A stretch of DNA of 64,000 nt from Duganella sp. Root336D2 (GCF_001425005.1 NZ_LMDB01000037.1:191269-255268), one strand, 5' to 3'. Positions 8,450 through 17,504 are shown, counted from the first letter of the stretch. The notes: generated by a model not told the origin, from the letters alone. A program made the numbers and translations.

Positions 8450-8713
8450 ATGAAAAACCGTCAAGCCCTGATCGCCGCCGCCCTGGCCACTGCCTGCGCC
8501 ACCGCCACCACCGTCGCCACCGCAGCCCAGGAAAAGCCAGCGGAACAGGAAAAGTGCTACGGCATCGCCAAGGCCGGCCAGAATGACTGCGCTACCGGCA
8601 CCCACGGCTGCTCCAACCAGGCCAAGACCGACAATTTGGCAGGCGAATGGAAACTGGTCGCCAAAGGCACTTGCGAAAAAGCCGGCGGCAAGACCAGCGC
8701 ACCTGCCAAATAA
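8450..8713 (+). CDS. BufA1-like bufferin precursor (DUF2282)
   Basis: The 87-residue precursor has a signal peptide (residues 1-26, ending TVATAAQ) and four cysteines in the DUF2282 pattern EKCYG, NDC, HGC and GTCEK. DUF2282 proteins are now known as bufferins: exported peptides whose cysteines are modified by a DUF692 (MNIO) enzyme working with a DUF2063 partner, giving copper-binding metallophores. The gene lies 3 bp upstream of a protein carrying both those domains, which supports the assignment. GAGGAG precedes the start. No DoxX-type bufD is adjacent. Confidence 0.88.
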   Translation: MKNRQALIAAALATACATATTVATAAQEKPAEQEKCYGIAKAGQNDCATGTHGCSNQAKTDNLAGEWKLVAKGTCEKAGGKTSAPAK

Positions 8714-8716
8714 ACC

Positions 8717-10327
8717 ATGACGCCACATGCCGCGGCCCATGGGGTTGGCATTGGATTGCGGGCACCGCATTACCGCCAATTCCTTGAGCAGCGGCCGCGC
8801 GCCGCCTGGCTCGAAGTCCACACGGAGAACTACCTCGACCAGGCCGGCGGCGACTTCCACGTATTGCAGGAGTTGAGGCGCGACTACGCGCTCAGCCTGC
8901 ACGGCGTTGGCCTTGGCCTTGGTTCCGCACGCGGCTTCAGCACCGGCCACCTCACACGCATCGCCAGCCTGGCCCAGCGCATACAGCCCGCGCTCATCTC
9001 CGAGCACCTGTGCTGGGGCGCCGTCTTCGACCGCCACCTGAACGACCTGCTGCCGCTGGCGCTGAACCACGCCGCGCTCGACTTGCTGGAAGAGCGGGTA
9101 GGGCGCATGCAGGACGCGCTTGGCCGCACCATCCTGCTCGAAAACGTCTCCAGCTTCGTGCGCTTCGCCGACGACGCCATGAGCGAAGCCGAATTCCTCG
9201 CCGCCCTGGCAGGCCGCACCGGCTGCGGCCTGCTGCTCGACGTGAACAACCTCTACGTCAACCAGTGCAACCACGAAGAGGACGCCATGGCAGCGCTGGC
9301 GGCAATCACCCCCGGCACGGTCGGAGAAATCCACCTCGCCGGCCACCTCGTCACCCCCGATGCCGTAGTCGACCACCACGGCGCAGCCGTCGCCGATCCC
9401 GTCTGGCGCCTGTACGAAGCAGCGCTGGCCCGCTTCGGCGCCGTCCCCACGCTGGTCGAATGGGACACCGACATCCCGTCCCTGGAAGTCCTGCTCGGCG
9501 AAGCCGCCAAAGCCGCCACCATCGCCACCGGCTTCCCCCCAGCAAATGTCCACCCCGGGGTCAGGAACGAAAGTGGACATTTTCCCCGCGGCAGCGAAGA
9601 CGCGCTGGCCGCGCAACAGCAGTCATTTGCCGAGGCCTTGTTCGCCCCCGCCGCCGAGGCAGCCCTTCAGCTCAGGCACGCGGAACGATTCGCCCTATAC
9701 CGGGGCAACCTGACGTCGACCTGGACCAAGGCCCTGGTCGCCGCCTACCCCGTCATCGCCCAACTGGTCGGCGAGGAATTCTTCACCGGCCTGTCGCGCG
9801 AATACGGCCGCGCCCACCCCTCTGACAGCGGCGACCTGAACCGATTCGGCGCCCACCTGGAATCCTTCCTGCGCAGCTTCGAGCACGCCAAAGACCTGCC
9901 CTACCTGCCCGACATGGCCCGCCTGGAATGGCAACTGCACCGCATCCACTACGCGCGGCACGAGCTGGCGCTGCAAGCGCAGGACATCAATCCGCACACC
10001 GTGGAAGAGCAAAGTTTCCCCTGGCAGCCCACAGCCCGGCTCTTCGAGTCGGCATGGGCCGTCGTGCCCCTCTGGCTCGCTCACCAGGGCATGGAATTCC
10101 CGCAAAAGATGGATGAGCCAAGCCGCGCACTGCTCAGCCGCCCCGCCTGGACAGCCCAGGTCGCGCCGCAGCAAGCAGCGCAATTCGCGGCGCTGCAGGA
10201 ACTAAAAGAAGGGAAAACATTCGGCGCCGCACTAGACGCCGCTTTTGCGCTGGATGAAAACTTCGATCTGGCCGCCAGCCTGCAGCAATGGCTGCAGCAG
10301 CAAATCCTAGTCAAACGCCCGCATTAA
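8717..10327 (+). CDS. Fused BufB-BufC: DUF692 (MNIO) plus DUF2063
   Basis: One 536-residue frame holds two proteins that are usually separate. Residues 1-275 are a DUF692 TIM barrel with the expected blocks [43 protein letters not shown] and VEWDTDIPS, which supply the iron ligands of MNIO enzymes. Residues about 295-535 are DUF2063, the partner that recognises the precursor ([39 protein letters not shown]). Between them, residues 276-289 are encoded by a 39 bp palindromic repeat also found between genes elsewhere in this window. The pair would modify cysteines of the upstream bufferin. Whether the fusion is natural in this lineage or came from the repeat cannot be told here. Confidence 0.85.
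   Translation: MTPHAAAHGVGIGLRAPHYRQFLEQRPRAAWLEVHTENYLDQAGGDFHVLQELRRDYALSLHGVGLGLGSARGFSTGHLTRIASLAQRIQPALISEHLCWGAVFDRHLNDLLPLALNHAALDLLEERVGRMQDALGRTILLENVSSFVRFADDAMSEAEFLAALAGRTGCGLLLDVNNLYVNQCNHEEDAMAALAAITPGTVGEIHLAGHLVTPDAVVDHHGAAVADPVWRLYEAALARFGAVPTLVEWDTDIPSLEVLLGEAAKAATIATGFPPANVHPGVRNESGHFPRGSEDALAAQQQSFAEALFAPAAEAALQLRHAERFALYRGNLTSTWTKALVAAYPVIAQLVGEEFFTGLSREYGRAHPSDSGDLNRFGAHLESFLRSFEHAKDLPYLPDMARLEWQLHRIHYARHELALQAQDINPHTVEEQSFPWQPTARLFESAWAVVPLWLAHQGMEFPQKMDEPSRALLSRPAWTAQVAPQQAAQFAALQELKEGKTFGAALDAAFALDENFDLAASLQQWLQQQILVKRPH
9544..9582. repeat. 39 bp GTCCAC/GTGGAC palindromic repeat inside bufBC
   Basis: AAATGTCCAC (9544-9553) and GTGGACATTT (9573-9582) are perfect 10 bp inverted ends around a 19 bp core containing GGGGTCAGGAACGAA. 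In reverse orientation it matches the 13886-13924 element at 29 of 33 central positions. It is 13 codons long, so it does not change the frame, and it falls exactly between the DUF692 and DUF2063 domains. Confidence 0.85.
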
Positions 10328-10594
10328 CTTGTCCTCGCCGGACAAGTCCTGGTGCAGCAGGTTAGCGCGGTGGGTCGTTTCGATCATGCGCAAGAGCTGC
10401 GCATCCTCGCACCGTTCCAGCTCTTCATTCGCAGCGAGCAAAGCCTGGGCGAGCTTGGCGCGTGCTGACTGGTACAGCACGCTGGTGTAGTGATCGGTGT
10501 TTTTCAGCAGCTCCTCGGCATTCTCGATGACCTGCCGCAGGTCGCCGATCAATTGTTCCTGGGACTGCACATGCTTCTCGTCGGGACCATTCAT
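10307..10594 (-). CDS. DUF883/ElaB-like helical protein without membrane anchor
   Basis: The 95-residue product is helical and acidic. Its segment [19 protein letters not shown] resembles the start of DUF883 (ElaB/YqjD) proteins, which are ribosome- and membrane-associated. The usual C-terminal membrane helix and glycine motif are missing; the tail instead reads [13 protein letters not shown]. The gene converges on bufBC and overlaps its 3' end by 21 bp. The family link is tentative. Confidence 0.6.
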   Translation of the reverse strand: MNGPDEKHVQSQEQLIGDLRQVIENAEELLKNTDHYTSVLYQSARAKLAQALLAANEELERCEDAQLLRMIETTHRANLLHQDLSGEDKLMRAFD

Positions 10595-10619
10595 GGAGCT
10601 ACCCCTCCGCGCGGATCAA

Positions 10620-10850
10620 TCAGGCCGCACTGCCCTCGGCATGAACCTCGATCTGCACGTCGCCCAGGCGAACCTTCTGGCCCGCCCGGATCTTCGCCGT
10701 CTTTCGCAACTCCTGTTTGCCGTCGACCTTGACATCGCCGCTAGCCACAATCTGCTTGCCGGCGCCGCCGCTGTCGCACAGGCCAACCACTTTCAGGAGC
10801 TGGTTCAGCTCGATGTACTCGCCTGTCAATTCGAAATCTACTTTCTGCAT
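10620..10850 (-). CDS. S4-domain RNA-binding protein (YbcJ-like)
   Basis: The 76-residue protein is a single S4 fold: an N-terminal helix pair (EYIELNQLLKVVGLCDSGG) and the RNA-binding turn GDVKVDGKQELRKTAKIRAGQ. YbcJ-type proteins are free-standing S4 modules, probably binding structured RNA. An upstream in-frame start exists, but ATG at 10850 has GAGG 6 bp upstream and matches the family length. It lies between fumC and the DUF883-like gene on the same strand. Confidence 0.85.
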   Translation of the reverse strand: MQKVDFELTGEYIELNQLLKVVGLCDSGGAGKQIVASGDVKVDGKQELRKTAKIRAGQKVRLGDVQIEVHAEGSAA

Positions 10851-10903
10851 TTTAATCCTCTTTCTGTTGGGTTGGCGCGGAGGTGTTGTATTCCCACCTG
10901 GCA

Positions 10904-12301
10904 TTAACCCTTGCCGCCTGGCTTGGTCATCTCCAGTGGAACAATCCACGCATTGAACTGGCTTTCGTTCACAAAACCCAGGGCTAATGCCGCTTCTTTC
11001 AAGGTGGTGCCCTCATGCTGCGCCTGCTTCGCAATTTGTGCGGCGCGATCATAACCGATATGCGGGGCCAGCGCGGTCACCAGCATCAGGGAGCGCGCCA
11101 TCAGCTCTTCAATGCGGCCCAGGTTCGGTTCGATGCCGTGGGCGCAATGCTCATCGAAGCTGCGCATGCCGTCGGCCAGCAGGCGGGCGCTTTGCAGGAA
11201 GTTGTGCGCAATCAGCGGCTTGAAGACATTCAGCTCGAAGTTGCCGGACGAGCCGCCGACTGTAATTGCCACGTCGTTGCCGAACACCTGGCAGCACAGC
11301 ATGGTCAACGCTTCGCTCTGGGTCGGGTTGACCTTGCCCGGCATGATCGAGCTGCCCGGTTCATTTTCCGGGATGCTGATTTCGCCCAGGCCTGAGCGCG
11401 GACCGGAGGCCATCCAGCGCACGTCGTTGGCCAGCTTCATCAAGGCGGTAGCCAGGGTTTTCAGTGCGCCATGGGCGGATACCAGGGCCTCATGCCCGGC
11501 CAGCGCGGCGAACTTGTTATCGGCGGTGCGGAAGGGGAGCTTCAGGCGGCTTGCCAGTTCGGCGGCAATGCGGGTTGCATATTCAGGATGCGAATTCAGG
11601 CCGGTGCCGACCGCAGTCCCGCCGGCGGCCAGTTCCAGCACGGCGGACAGGGTGGCTTCGATCGCTTTTTCGGCATAGTCCAGTTGCGCGACGTAGCCGG
11701 AAAACTCCTGGCCCAGGGTCAGCGGCGTTGCATCCTGCAGGTGGGTGCGGCCGATCTTGACGATGCCCTCGAACGCCTGCGCCTTCGCCTGCAGCGTGGT
11801 GCGCAGCTGGCGCAGGGCCGGCAGTACGTTGTTCGCCACAGCCTGCGCGGCCGCCACGTGCATGGCAGTGGGGAAGATGTCGTTCGATGATTGGCCCTTG
11901 TTGACGTCATCGTTCGGGTGCAGCTTGCGCCCTTCGCCGCGCTCGCCGCCCAGCAGCTCGGAAGCACGATTGGCCAGCACCTCATTCATATTCATGTTCG
12001 ACTGGGTGCCGGAACCGGTCTGCCAGACCGCCAGCGGGAACTCACCCGCATGTTTGCCCTCCAGGACTTCATCGGCTGCCTGCATGATGGCATTGGCTTT
12101 GCTGCCATCGAGCACGCCAAGATCGACGTTCACCTTGGCTGCGGCGCGCTTCACGCTGGCGAGAGCGGCGATCAGTTCGACCGGCATGCGCTCGCTGGAA
12201 ATGCGGAAATGCTCGAGCGAGCGCTGGGTCTGGGCGCCCCACAACTGGCTGGCTGGAACTTCAATCGGACCAAAGCTGTCGCGCTCGGTTCTGCTGTTCA
12301 T
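10904..12301 (-). CDS. fumC: Class II fumarate hydratase
   Basis: The 465-residue enzyme (start ATG at 12301 after GGGAGC) carries the fumarase/aspartase signature [13 protein letters not shown] near residue 320, plus the substrate-site blocks [10 protein letters not shown] and [14 protein letters not shown]. It interconverts fumarate and malate in the TCA cycle without an iron-sulfur cluster. Length matches FumC (about 460-467). It is transcribed away from the FimV-like gene; the 125 bp between them should hold both promoters. Confidence 0.95.
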   Translation of the reverse strand: MNSRTERDSFGPIEVPASQLWGAQTQRSLEHFRISSERMPVELIAALASVKRAAAKVNVDLGVLDGSKANAIMQAADEVLEGKHAGEFPLAVWQTGSGTQSNMNMNEVLANRASELLGGERGEGRKLHPNDDVNKGQSSNDIFPTAMHVAAAQAVANNVLPALRQLRTTLQAKAQAFEGIVKIGRTHLQDATPLTLGQEFSGYVAQLDYAEKAIEATLSAVLELAAGGTAVGTGLNSHPEYATRIAAELASRLKLPFRTADNKFAALAGHEALVSAHGALKTLATALMKLANDVRWMASGPRSGLGEISIPENEPGSSIMPGKVNPTQSEALTMLCCQVFGNDVAITVGGSSGNFELNVFKPLIAHNFLQSARLLADGMRSFDEHCAHGIEPNLGRIEELMARSLMLVTALAPHIGYDRAAQIAKQAQHEGTTLKEAALALGFVNESQFNAWIVPLEMTKPGGKG

Positions 12302-12426
12302 GTAAAGCTCCCTCGTTTGAAAGTGATGTCTGAATTCTAACGCCAATGCGACTCGCCCTGCCGAGGCCTACAAAATCGGGATATTCTGCCGTTAATGAAT
12401 ACATTGAAGTAATAGGCCTGTCTTCC

Positions 12427-13623
12427 ATGCTAAGCAAACGATTGACCATTCATGCCCTCGCGCTGCCGCTGCTTGCCGCCTTATGCGGCTCGTTGCGCGC
12501 CGCCGAACTGGGCGAGATCAAGGTCAATTCCCACGTTGGCCAGCAGCTTTCGGCGGATATTGAACTGGTCGACCTGACGGCGGCCGACCTGGCCGATGTG
12601 CAGGCAAAGCTGGCAAATCCAGACGTCTTTAAAGGCGCCAACGTGGCGATGCCGCCCGCGCTCAGCGGGCTGTATATTTCTATCGCCAGGCGCGATAACA
12701 AGCGCTTCGTGCACTTGACCACGCTGCAGCCGGTGCATGCCGATGCTTTGCACTTGTTCCTGGAGTTGAATAGTGGAGGACGGCAGATCATCCGCGCTGC
12801 CTCGATCTGGCTGACGCCGGAGCCGCCAGGGCAGCGGACAGTCAATCAAGCTGCGACGCCGGCTGCGGAGCCAATGCCTGCTGTTGCTGCTGCTGTTGCT
12901 GCGAAACCCGTCGTGCCGGATAACGGCGAGGCCGGATTGAGCGAGGCGGCGCAACGCGCCTTCGCGCACCGCCAGCAAGTCGCCTTGGCGAAGGCCCAGC
13001 AGCAGGCCGCCAATCCGGCACCGCAGGCGGCACCGCTTCCTGCGCCGAAGGCCGAGGCGAGCCGCGCGACCGAGGCGCCGCCGCCTTCCCGCAAGCCGAC
13101 CGCAAAGCCCGCAGCCTCACCTGCGCCAATTGCCACTCCGCCGGCCAGCGCATCTGCCCAATCCTGCGCACCTGCCAAAGTGGTAGAGGCCCAAATCCGG
13201 CAATGCGAAGCCATGACAAGCAAACTGGCTGATATCGAAAGCAAAGTGCAGCGCCTGCAGACTGCCGTGGTGGCGCCCGCCGCCGTTGCGGCTGTCGCCA
13301 GCGCCACACCTGGGCCGGCGCCCGTACCCAAAACCGAAGCGGTTCCAGCGCCGGCCAAGCCAGGCGCAGCACCCGGCAAACCCGGCGCGACTCCAGTCAA
13401 GCCAGGTGTCGCCGCGGACCTGGCGGCCAACCCACGCAGCCGGCTGATGATGATTGCAGGTGGCGTGCTCGCCGGCCTGGCAGCACTTGCAGGCCTGATC
13501 TACTTCCTGCGCAAACGCCAGGCGAAGGGTCCGTTAAAGATCTGGCAATCCTTCCGCAGCAAGGGGAGTACGGAAGATGATGTGCCAGTCCTGGAAGACG
13601 CGGTGGAGGTTGCTGCACACTAG
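12427..13623 (+). CDS. FimV-like inner-membrane protein
   Basis: Starting at ATG 12427 the product has 398 residues: a signal peptide (LTIHALALPLLAALCGSLRA), a FimV N-terminal domain (about 25-135, with GEIKVNSHVGQQLSADIELV), a long Ala/Pro/Lys-rich region with a short coiled coil near 255-275, and a membrane segment near the C-terminus (MMIAGGVLAGLAALAGLIYF). FimV/HubP-type proteins help place polar pili and flagella, but this one is short and lacks a visible C-terminal TPR region. The start at 12346 upstream would spoil the signal peptide. Confidence 0.78.
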   Translation: MLSKRLTIHALALPLLAALCGSLRAAELGEIKVNSHVGQQLSADIELVDLTAADLADVQAKLANPDVFKGANVAMPPALSGLYISIARRDNKRFVHLTTLQPVHADALHLFLELNSGGRQIIRAASIWLTPEPPGQRTVNQAATPAAEPMPAVAAAVAAKPVVPDNGEAGLSEAAQRAFAHRQQVALAKAQQQAANPAPQAAPLPAPKAEASRATEAPPPSRKPTAKPAASPAPIATPPASASAQSCAPAKVVEAQIRQCEAMTSKLADIESKVQRLQTAVVAPAAVAAVASATPGPAPVPKTEAVPAPAKPGAAPGKPGATPVKPGVAADLAANPRSRLMMIAGGVLAGLAALAGLIYFLRKRQAKGPLKIWQSFRSKGSTEDDVPVLEDAVEVAAH

Positions 13624-13646
13624 TAACTACCGTTGCATTCCAGTGC

Positions 13647-13676
13647 TGGACAAGATTTTTTTACCTGCGTTATACT
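13647..13676 (+). promoter_or_regulatory. Strong sigma70 promoter of a predicted small RNA
   Basis: TGGACA (13647-13652) and TATACT (13671-13676), each a 5/6 match, are separated by 18 bp. They lie just after the FimV-like stop codon and in front of a hairpin-rich segment ending in a terminator, with no protein gene in between. Confidence 0.65.
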
Positions 13677-13682
13677 GGGTTC

Positions 13683-13889
13683 ACACGGACCGGGTTCTGC
13701 CGCAGTCACCACCGATAGCGTGACGCGAACCGCAGAGCGACGTTGATGAAACGACCCCTTCCGGAAGCAGTTCATAGCCGACTGAGGCGATCTGAACGCC
13801 GGGTGCAACCGGCGCTGAGGCGACACCAGGAGATACCTGGTGCTCGCCCCTCCCAATTCCAAGGCGCCCCAAGCGGGCGCCTTTGTTTT
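13683..13889 (+). ncRNA. Predicted structured small RNA, about 207 nt, family unknown
   Basis: A near-consensus promoter, about 200 nt without a credible reading frame, and a terminator mark this as an RNA gene. Visible stems are: I, GGTTC/GAACC (13693-13697, 13727-13731) enclosing GTCAC/GTGAC; II, GTTCA/TGAAC (13770-13774, 13793-13797) with inner GCC/GGC; III, GCCGG/CCGGC (13798-13802, 13809-13813); IV, CACCAGG/CCTGGTG (13824-13830, 13836-13842) extended by GGCG/CGCC; then the terminator. It does not show the SRP, RNase P, tmRNA or common riboswitch signatures, and a 6S-like closing stem is not evident. The 3' end was set at the last T of the terminator. Confidence 0.62.
13861..13889 (+). 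terminator. Terminator of the predicted small RNA
   Basis: AAGGCGCCC (13861-13869) and GGGCGCCTT (13875-13883) pair around CAAGC, followed by TGTTTTG. The T-rich side is only on the plus strand, which fixes the direction of the RNA. Confidence 0.82.
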
Positions 13890-13924
13890 GTCCGCATTCG
13901 TTCCTGACCCCAAGGTGGACAAAA
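13886..13924. repeat. 39 bp GTCCAC-type palindromic repeat between genes
   Basis: The 39 bp element has TTTTGTCC/GGACAAAA ends and the core TTCGTTCCTGACCCC. Its central 33 bp match the reverse complement of the element inside bufBC at 29 positions. Its left end overlaps the T-run of the small-RNA terminator, and its right end abuts the fliT terminator. Confidence 0.8.
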
Positions 13925-13947
13925 TAAAAAAGCGCCCGGAGGCGCTT
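13924..13947 (-). terminator. Terminator of the FliT-like gene
   Basis: AAGCGCC (13930-13936) and GGCGCTT (13941-13947) pair around CGGA. On the minus strand it is followed by a T-rich run (complement of A-rich 13921-13931). It lies 20 bp past the stop of the gene ending at 13966. Confidence 0.75.
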
Positions 13948-13965
13948 TCTTTGCGTTCGCTGGAA

Positions 13966-14232
13966 TCAGCCGTTCAGGCGATCCTGCCAGGCATCGGTCA
14001 CGTCGCGGATGGCGCGGTCGTTGGCCATGATCTGTTTCAGCAGTTCAATCTTGCGCTGGCGGGCATCGCCCTGCAGCGGAGCCGCACCACCCATCAGGGC
14101 TACCGAAGTCGCTGCGCACTGGTTTTCCATGCGGTCGAGCGAATCCCAGTCGCTGGCTTGCGCGGCGCCTACCATCTGGCTGGTCAAACCGGCAATTTTT
14201 TCGTAGGTAGCGAGAACTTGGGTCGAGGACAT
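13966..14232 (-). CDS. FliT-like flagellar export chaperone
   Basis: The 88-residue, all-helical product (YEKIAGLTSQMVGAAQASDWDSLDRME, continued by a second helical stretch with RQRKIELLKQIMANDRAIRD) resembles FliT-type proteins, which bind the filament cap protein FliD before export. The pattern of an aromatic/leucine helix, an acidic W-D-L-E turn, then basic helices fits FliT. No flagellar operon is nearby, so this is a stand-alone gene with its own terminator. Confidence in the family is moderate because the protein is small. Confidence 0.65.
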   Translation of the reverse strand: MSSTQVLATYEKIAGLTSQMVGAAQASDWDSLDRMENQCAATSVALMGGAAPLQGDARQRKIELLKQIMANDRAIRDVTDAWQDRLNG

Positions 14233-14333
14233 TTTGAGCCTTGGATTCTGTGCGCGGAGTACCGCATGTCAGGATTAACGTCAGGCTCGGAAGGAACTTT
14301 AGGGTCGTTTTGAAAAATAATTGGAAAATTCCC

Positions 14334-14378
14334 AAAAAAATTGCCGTTGCGCCCCCATCCCAAGGGTCGCAACGGCAA
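14334..14378 (-). terminator. Terminator of the HDOD gene
   Basis: Perfect 11 bp arms TTGCCGTTGCG (14341-14351) and CGCAACGGCAA (14368-14378) are followed on the minus strand by seven T (complement of 14334-14340). It starts 16 bp past the stop of the HDOD gene. Confidence 0.85.
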
Positions 14379-14394
14379 ATCTCAAGCAAAGCGG

Positions 14395-15210
14395 TCAGGA
14401 GATCAGTTCGTCGAGGCCGGCGCTCAGCTCATCCAGCGATGGCATTTGATCAATCAGGGCGTTTTCTTCCAGCCCCAGGCTTTCGGCCACTGCGCTTGGA
14501 TAGCAGGCAGCGATTTGTTCTGGGGTCAGTTTGTTCTCGTCAACGCGGGCGCGCCAGCAAGCCAGGTGAATCACCGCAGCCAGCTCGTTCTCACCCGGAT
14601 TGGGGATGGCGGCAATGGTTTCGGCGAAGGTCGGCGGGAATTTCCAGCGGCTGGCCAACTCGGCGCCGACGTCGGCATAGGTGTAACCCAGCGCGGCTTT
14701 TTCGGTGTCCAGGCGGCGCTCATCCAGCGGGCCGGCTTCCTTGTCGAGCGCTTTGGCCTGCTCAGGCATGCCGGCGTGGATCACGAGCTGGCCGATCGCA
14801 TGCATCATGCCGATGGTGAAGGCGAGGTCGGTGTTTTGCTTGCAAGCCTTGGCGATGAATTTGGCTCCCACCGCGGTGCGCAGGCTGTAGCGCCAGAACT
14901 GGCGCAGGTCCATCCCGGGCACGGTCTTGAAGCCGCTCACCAGCCCGGAGCTGATCACCAGGGTGCGCACGGTGACGAAGCCCAGCATCAGGATGGCATC
15001 TTCCACGGTGCCGATCGAGCGCGACACATGGTAATAGGCGGAGTTGGCCAGGCGCAGCAGCTTGGCACTCAGCACCGGGTCGGCTGACAGTTTCTTGGCG
15101 ATTTCCTCGGTGGAGACGCTGGCCTTGTCGAAGCTGCTGATCAATTCGTCAACAACCTTCGGGGCGGTTGGCAACGCAGTTGGATTCTGGAACAGTGCTT
15201 CGAGCTTCAT
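14395..15210 (-). CDS. HDOD-domain signalling protein
   Basis: The 271-residue protein is a single HDOD domain (about residues 15-210) with ALPTAPKVVDELISSF at the start and the DPVLSAKLLRLANSAYY block typical of the family. HDOD proteins are HD-related helical domains without catalytic metal residues and act in regulation and motility signalling. It is monocistronic, divergent from the M13 peptidase with a 233 bp spacer, and followed by a strong terminator. Confidence 0.88.
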   Translation of the reverse strand: MKLEALFQNPTALPTAPKVVDELISSFDKASVSTEEIAKKLSADPVLSAKLLRLANSAYYHVSRSIGTVEDAILMLGFVTVRTLVISSGLVSGFKTVPGMDLRQFWRYSLRTAVGAKFIAKACKQNTDLAFTIGMMHAIGQLVIHAGMPEQAKALDKEAGPLDERRLDTEKAALGYTYADVGAELASRWKFPPTFAETIAAIPNPGENELAAVIHLACWRARVDENKLTPEQIAACYPSAVAESLGLEENALIDQMPSLDELSAGLDELIS

Positions 15211-15443
15211 GAAAAATCTCCTCTAAATTCGGCGTTGCTGTGGGTGAAACTATATAGCGATTCCAGAGGGGAGTGCAGCAAGTTTTTCGACAAACGTTGA
15301 CAGGGCCGCACAGCATTCCCAGCTTTTTGCATTTGATCCCGGGAATTTGCAGTCTGTCGCAATTGGGCGATGCTGCGCCTGTGTTGCCGTTAGAGTGCAA
15401 CCTGGCTCATTCCGCCACTTATAACTAGATAGGGATACAAAAA

Positions 15444-17495
15444 ATGCAAGCATCCACTCGCGTCACGCCGCTCAAGCTGGCCATTACCCTGGCCTTCTGT
15501 GGAGCCGCTTTCGGGCTGGCCCCGGCGATTGCCCAACAGGCAACCCCGGCCCCAGCCGCGCAAACGCAGGACGCCGCCCCGCTGCCGGGCGACGATTTCT
15601 TTGGCCATGTGAACGCCGAATGGCTGGCCAAGACCCAGATCCCGGCCGACAAAGGCAGCTGGGGCGCAGGTTCCGCCCTGGGCGACGCGACCAATGAGCG
15701 CATCGTCAAGCTGATCGACGAAACCGCTGCCAAGTCGCCCACCGGCGATACCCGCCGCGTGACGGACTTCTATCGCAGCTTCATGGATGAAGCGGCCATC
15801 GAAGCGCATGGCCTGAAATCGCTCAAGCCGGAGCTGGAAAAGATCGACGCCATCAAGGACAAGGCCGCCCTGGTGCGCGCGCTGGCCGCTTCCATCCGCG
15901 CCGACGTGGACCCGTTGAATTCCACCAATTTCTACACCGAGAACCTGTTCGGCATCTGGATCGCCCAGGGCCTGACCGACCCGAACCACTACACCCCCTA
16001 CATCCTGCAAGGCGGCCTGGGCATGCCGGACCGCGCCTACTACCTGGACGACAACCAGCGCATGCACCAGTTGCGCACCGCCTACCAGGCCCACATCGCC
16101 GCCATGCTGAAACTGGCCGGCTACAGCGAACCGGAAGCCCGCGCCGCGCGCGTTTATGAACTGGAGCGCAAACTGGCGCAGGCCCACGGCAGCCGTGAAG
16201 ATTCCGCCGATATCCAGAAAGCCAACAACAGCTGGACCATGCGTGACTTCGCCGCCAAGGCGCCTGGCATGGACTGGCGCGCTTTCTTCCGCGCCGCCGG
16301 CCTGGGCAAGCAGAACAAATTCATCGTCTACCACCCGAGCGCGATCACCGGCAGCGCAGTGCTGGTGAACGAGATGCCGCTGCAGGCCTGGAAAGACTTC
16401 CTGGCCTTCCACACTGTGAATCACTTCGGCGGCTTCCTGCCGAAAGCCTTCGTCGACCAGCGTTTCGAGTTCTATGGCCGCACCATGAACGGCACGCCGC
16501 AGCTGTCGCCGCGCTGGAAGCGCGGCCTGGGCGCAGTCAATGGCGCGCTGCCGGATGCTGCCGGCAAGATGTACGTCGAGCGCTACTTCCCGGCAGAAGC
16601 CAAGGCACGCCTGCAAACCATGGTGTCGAATATCGTCGACTCCTTCCGCAAGCGCGTCGATGCGCTGGACTGGATGGCGCCGGCCACCAAGAAGGAAGCG
16701 CAGGAAAAGCTGCGCACCCTGTATGTGGGCGTAGGCTATCCGGACAAATGGACTTCCTACGAAGGCCTGGAAATCAAGCCTGACGACGCAATGGGCAACG
16801 CGCTGCGCGCCGAGCAGTTCCACTACAAGCAGCAACTGGCAAAACTGGGCAAGAAAGTTGATCCAACCGAATGGTGCATGCCGCCCCACGTGGTGAACGC
16901 GGTGAACATGCCGATGCAGAACGCGCTGAACTTCCCGGCCGCGATCCTGCAGCCGCCGTTCTTCGACATGAAGGCCAGCGATGCGCTGAACTACGGCGCG
17001 ATCGGCGCGGTGATCGGCCACGAAATCAGCCACAGCTTCGACGACCAGGGCGCCCAGTTCGACTCCAAAGGCCGCCTGCGCGACTGGTGGACCAAGGAAG
17101 ACGGCGAGCACTTCAAGCAAGCTGCTGCCAAGCTGGTAGCGCAGTACGACTCCTATGAAGCCTTCCCCGACCTGAAGCTGAACGGCACACTGACCCTGAG
17201 CGAAAACCTGGCCGACCTGGCCGGCCTCGCTGCAGCGCTGGATGCCTATCACGTTTCGCTGGGCGGTAAAGTCACCCCTGCGCAAGACCGTGATTTCTTC
17301 AATGGCTACGCCGCGAGCTGGGCCAACAAAGCGCGTGACGCCTCACTGCGCAACCAGGTCATGACCGACGGCCACTCGCCGGCAAAGTGGCGCACTTACA
17401 CCGTGCGCAACCTGGACGCGTGGTACCAGGCCTACGACGTGAAGCCGGGGCAGAAGCTTTACCTGGCGCCGGAACAGCGCGTGCGCGTCTGGTAA
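15444..17495 (+). CDS. M13-family metallopeptidase (PepO/neprilysin type)
   Basis: The 683-residue enzyme has a signal peptide (through LAPAIAQQ), an N-terminal M13 domain and the zinc site GHEISHSFDDQG (first His near residue 526), followed by the second zinc ligand block ENLADLAG near residue 588. The C-terminus ends PEQRVRVW, the usual M13 ending. It would act in the periplasm or outside the cell on short peptides. Length is typical (650-690). A methyltransferase gene follows 9 bp downstream, probably on the same transcript. Confidence 0.93.
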   Translation: MQASTRVTPLKLAITLAFCGAAFGLAPAIAQQATPAPAAQTQDAAPLPGDDFFGHVNAEWLAKTQIPADKGSWGAGSALGDATNERIVKLIDETAAKSPTGDTRRVTDFYRSFMDEAAIEAHGLKSLKPELEKIDAIKDKAALVRALAASIRADVDPLNSTNFYTENLFGIWIAQGLTDPNHYTPYILQGGLGMPDRAYYLDDNQRMHQLRTAYQAHIAAMLKLAGYSEPEARAARVYELERKLAQAHGSREDSADIQKANNSWTMRDFAAKAPGMDWRAFFRAAGLGKQNKFIVYHPSAITGSAVLVNEMPLQAWKDFLAFHTVNHFGGFLPKAFVDQRFEFYGRTMNGTPQLSPRWKRGLGAVNGALPDAAGKMYVERYFPAEAKARLQTMVSNIVDSFRKRVDALDWMAPATKKEAQEKLRTLYVGVGYPDKWTSYEGLEIKPDDAMGNALRAEQFHYKQQLAKLGKKVDPTEWCMPPHVVNAVNMPMQNALNFPAAILQPPFFDMKASDALNYGAIGAVIGHEISHSFDDQGAQFDSKGRLRDWWTKEDGEHFKQAAAKLVAQYDSYEAFPDLKLNGTLTLSENLADLAGLAAALDAYHVSLGGKVTPAQDRDFFNGYAASWANKARDASLRNQVMTDGHSPAKWRTYTVRNLDAWYQAYDVKPGQKLYLAPEQRVRVW

Positions 17496-17504
17496 AGTAG
17501 GGGA

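Noticed and set aside
13683-13889. A riboswitch or leader for a downstream gene
   Set aside because: The element ends in a terminator and the next gene (fliT) is on the opposite strand, so it cannot be a leader; treated as a free RNA.
13840-14313. 157-codon plus-strand frame after the small RNA
   Set aside because: It runs through the RNA terminator, the repeat, the fliT terminator and the antisense of fliT; no family features.
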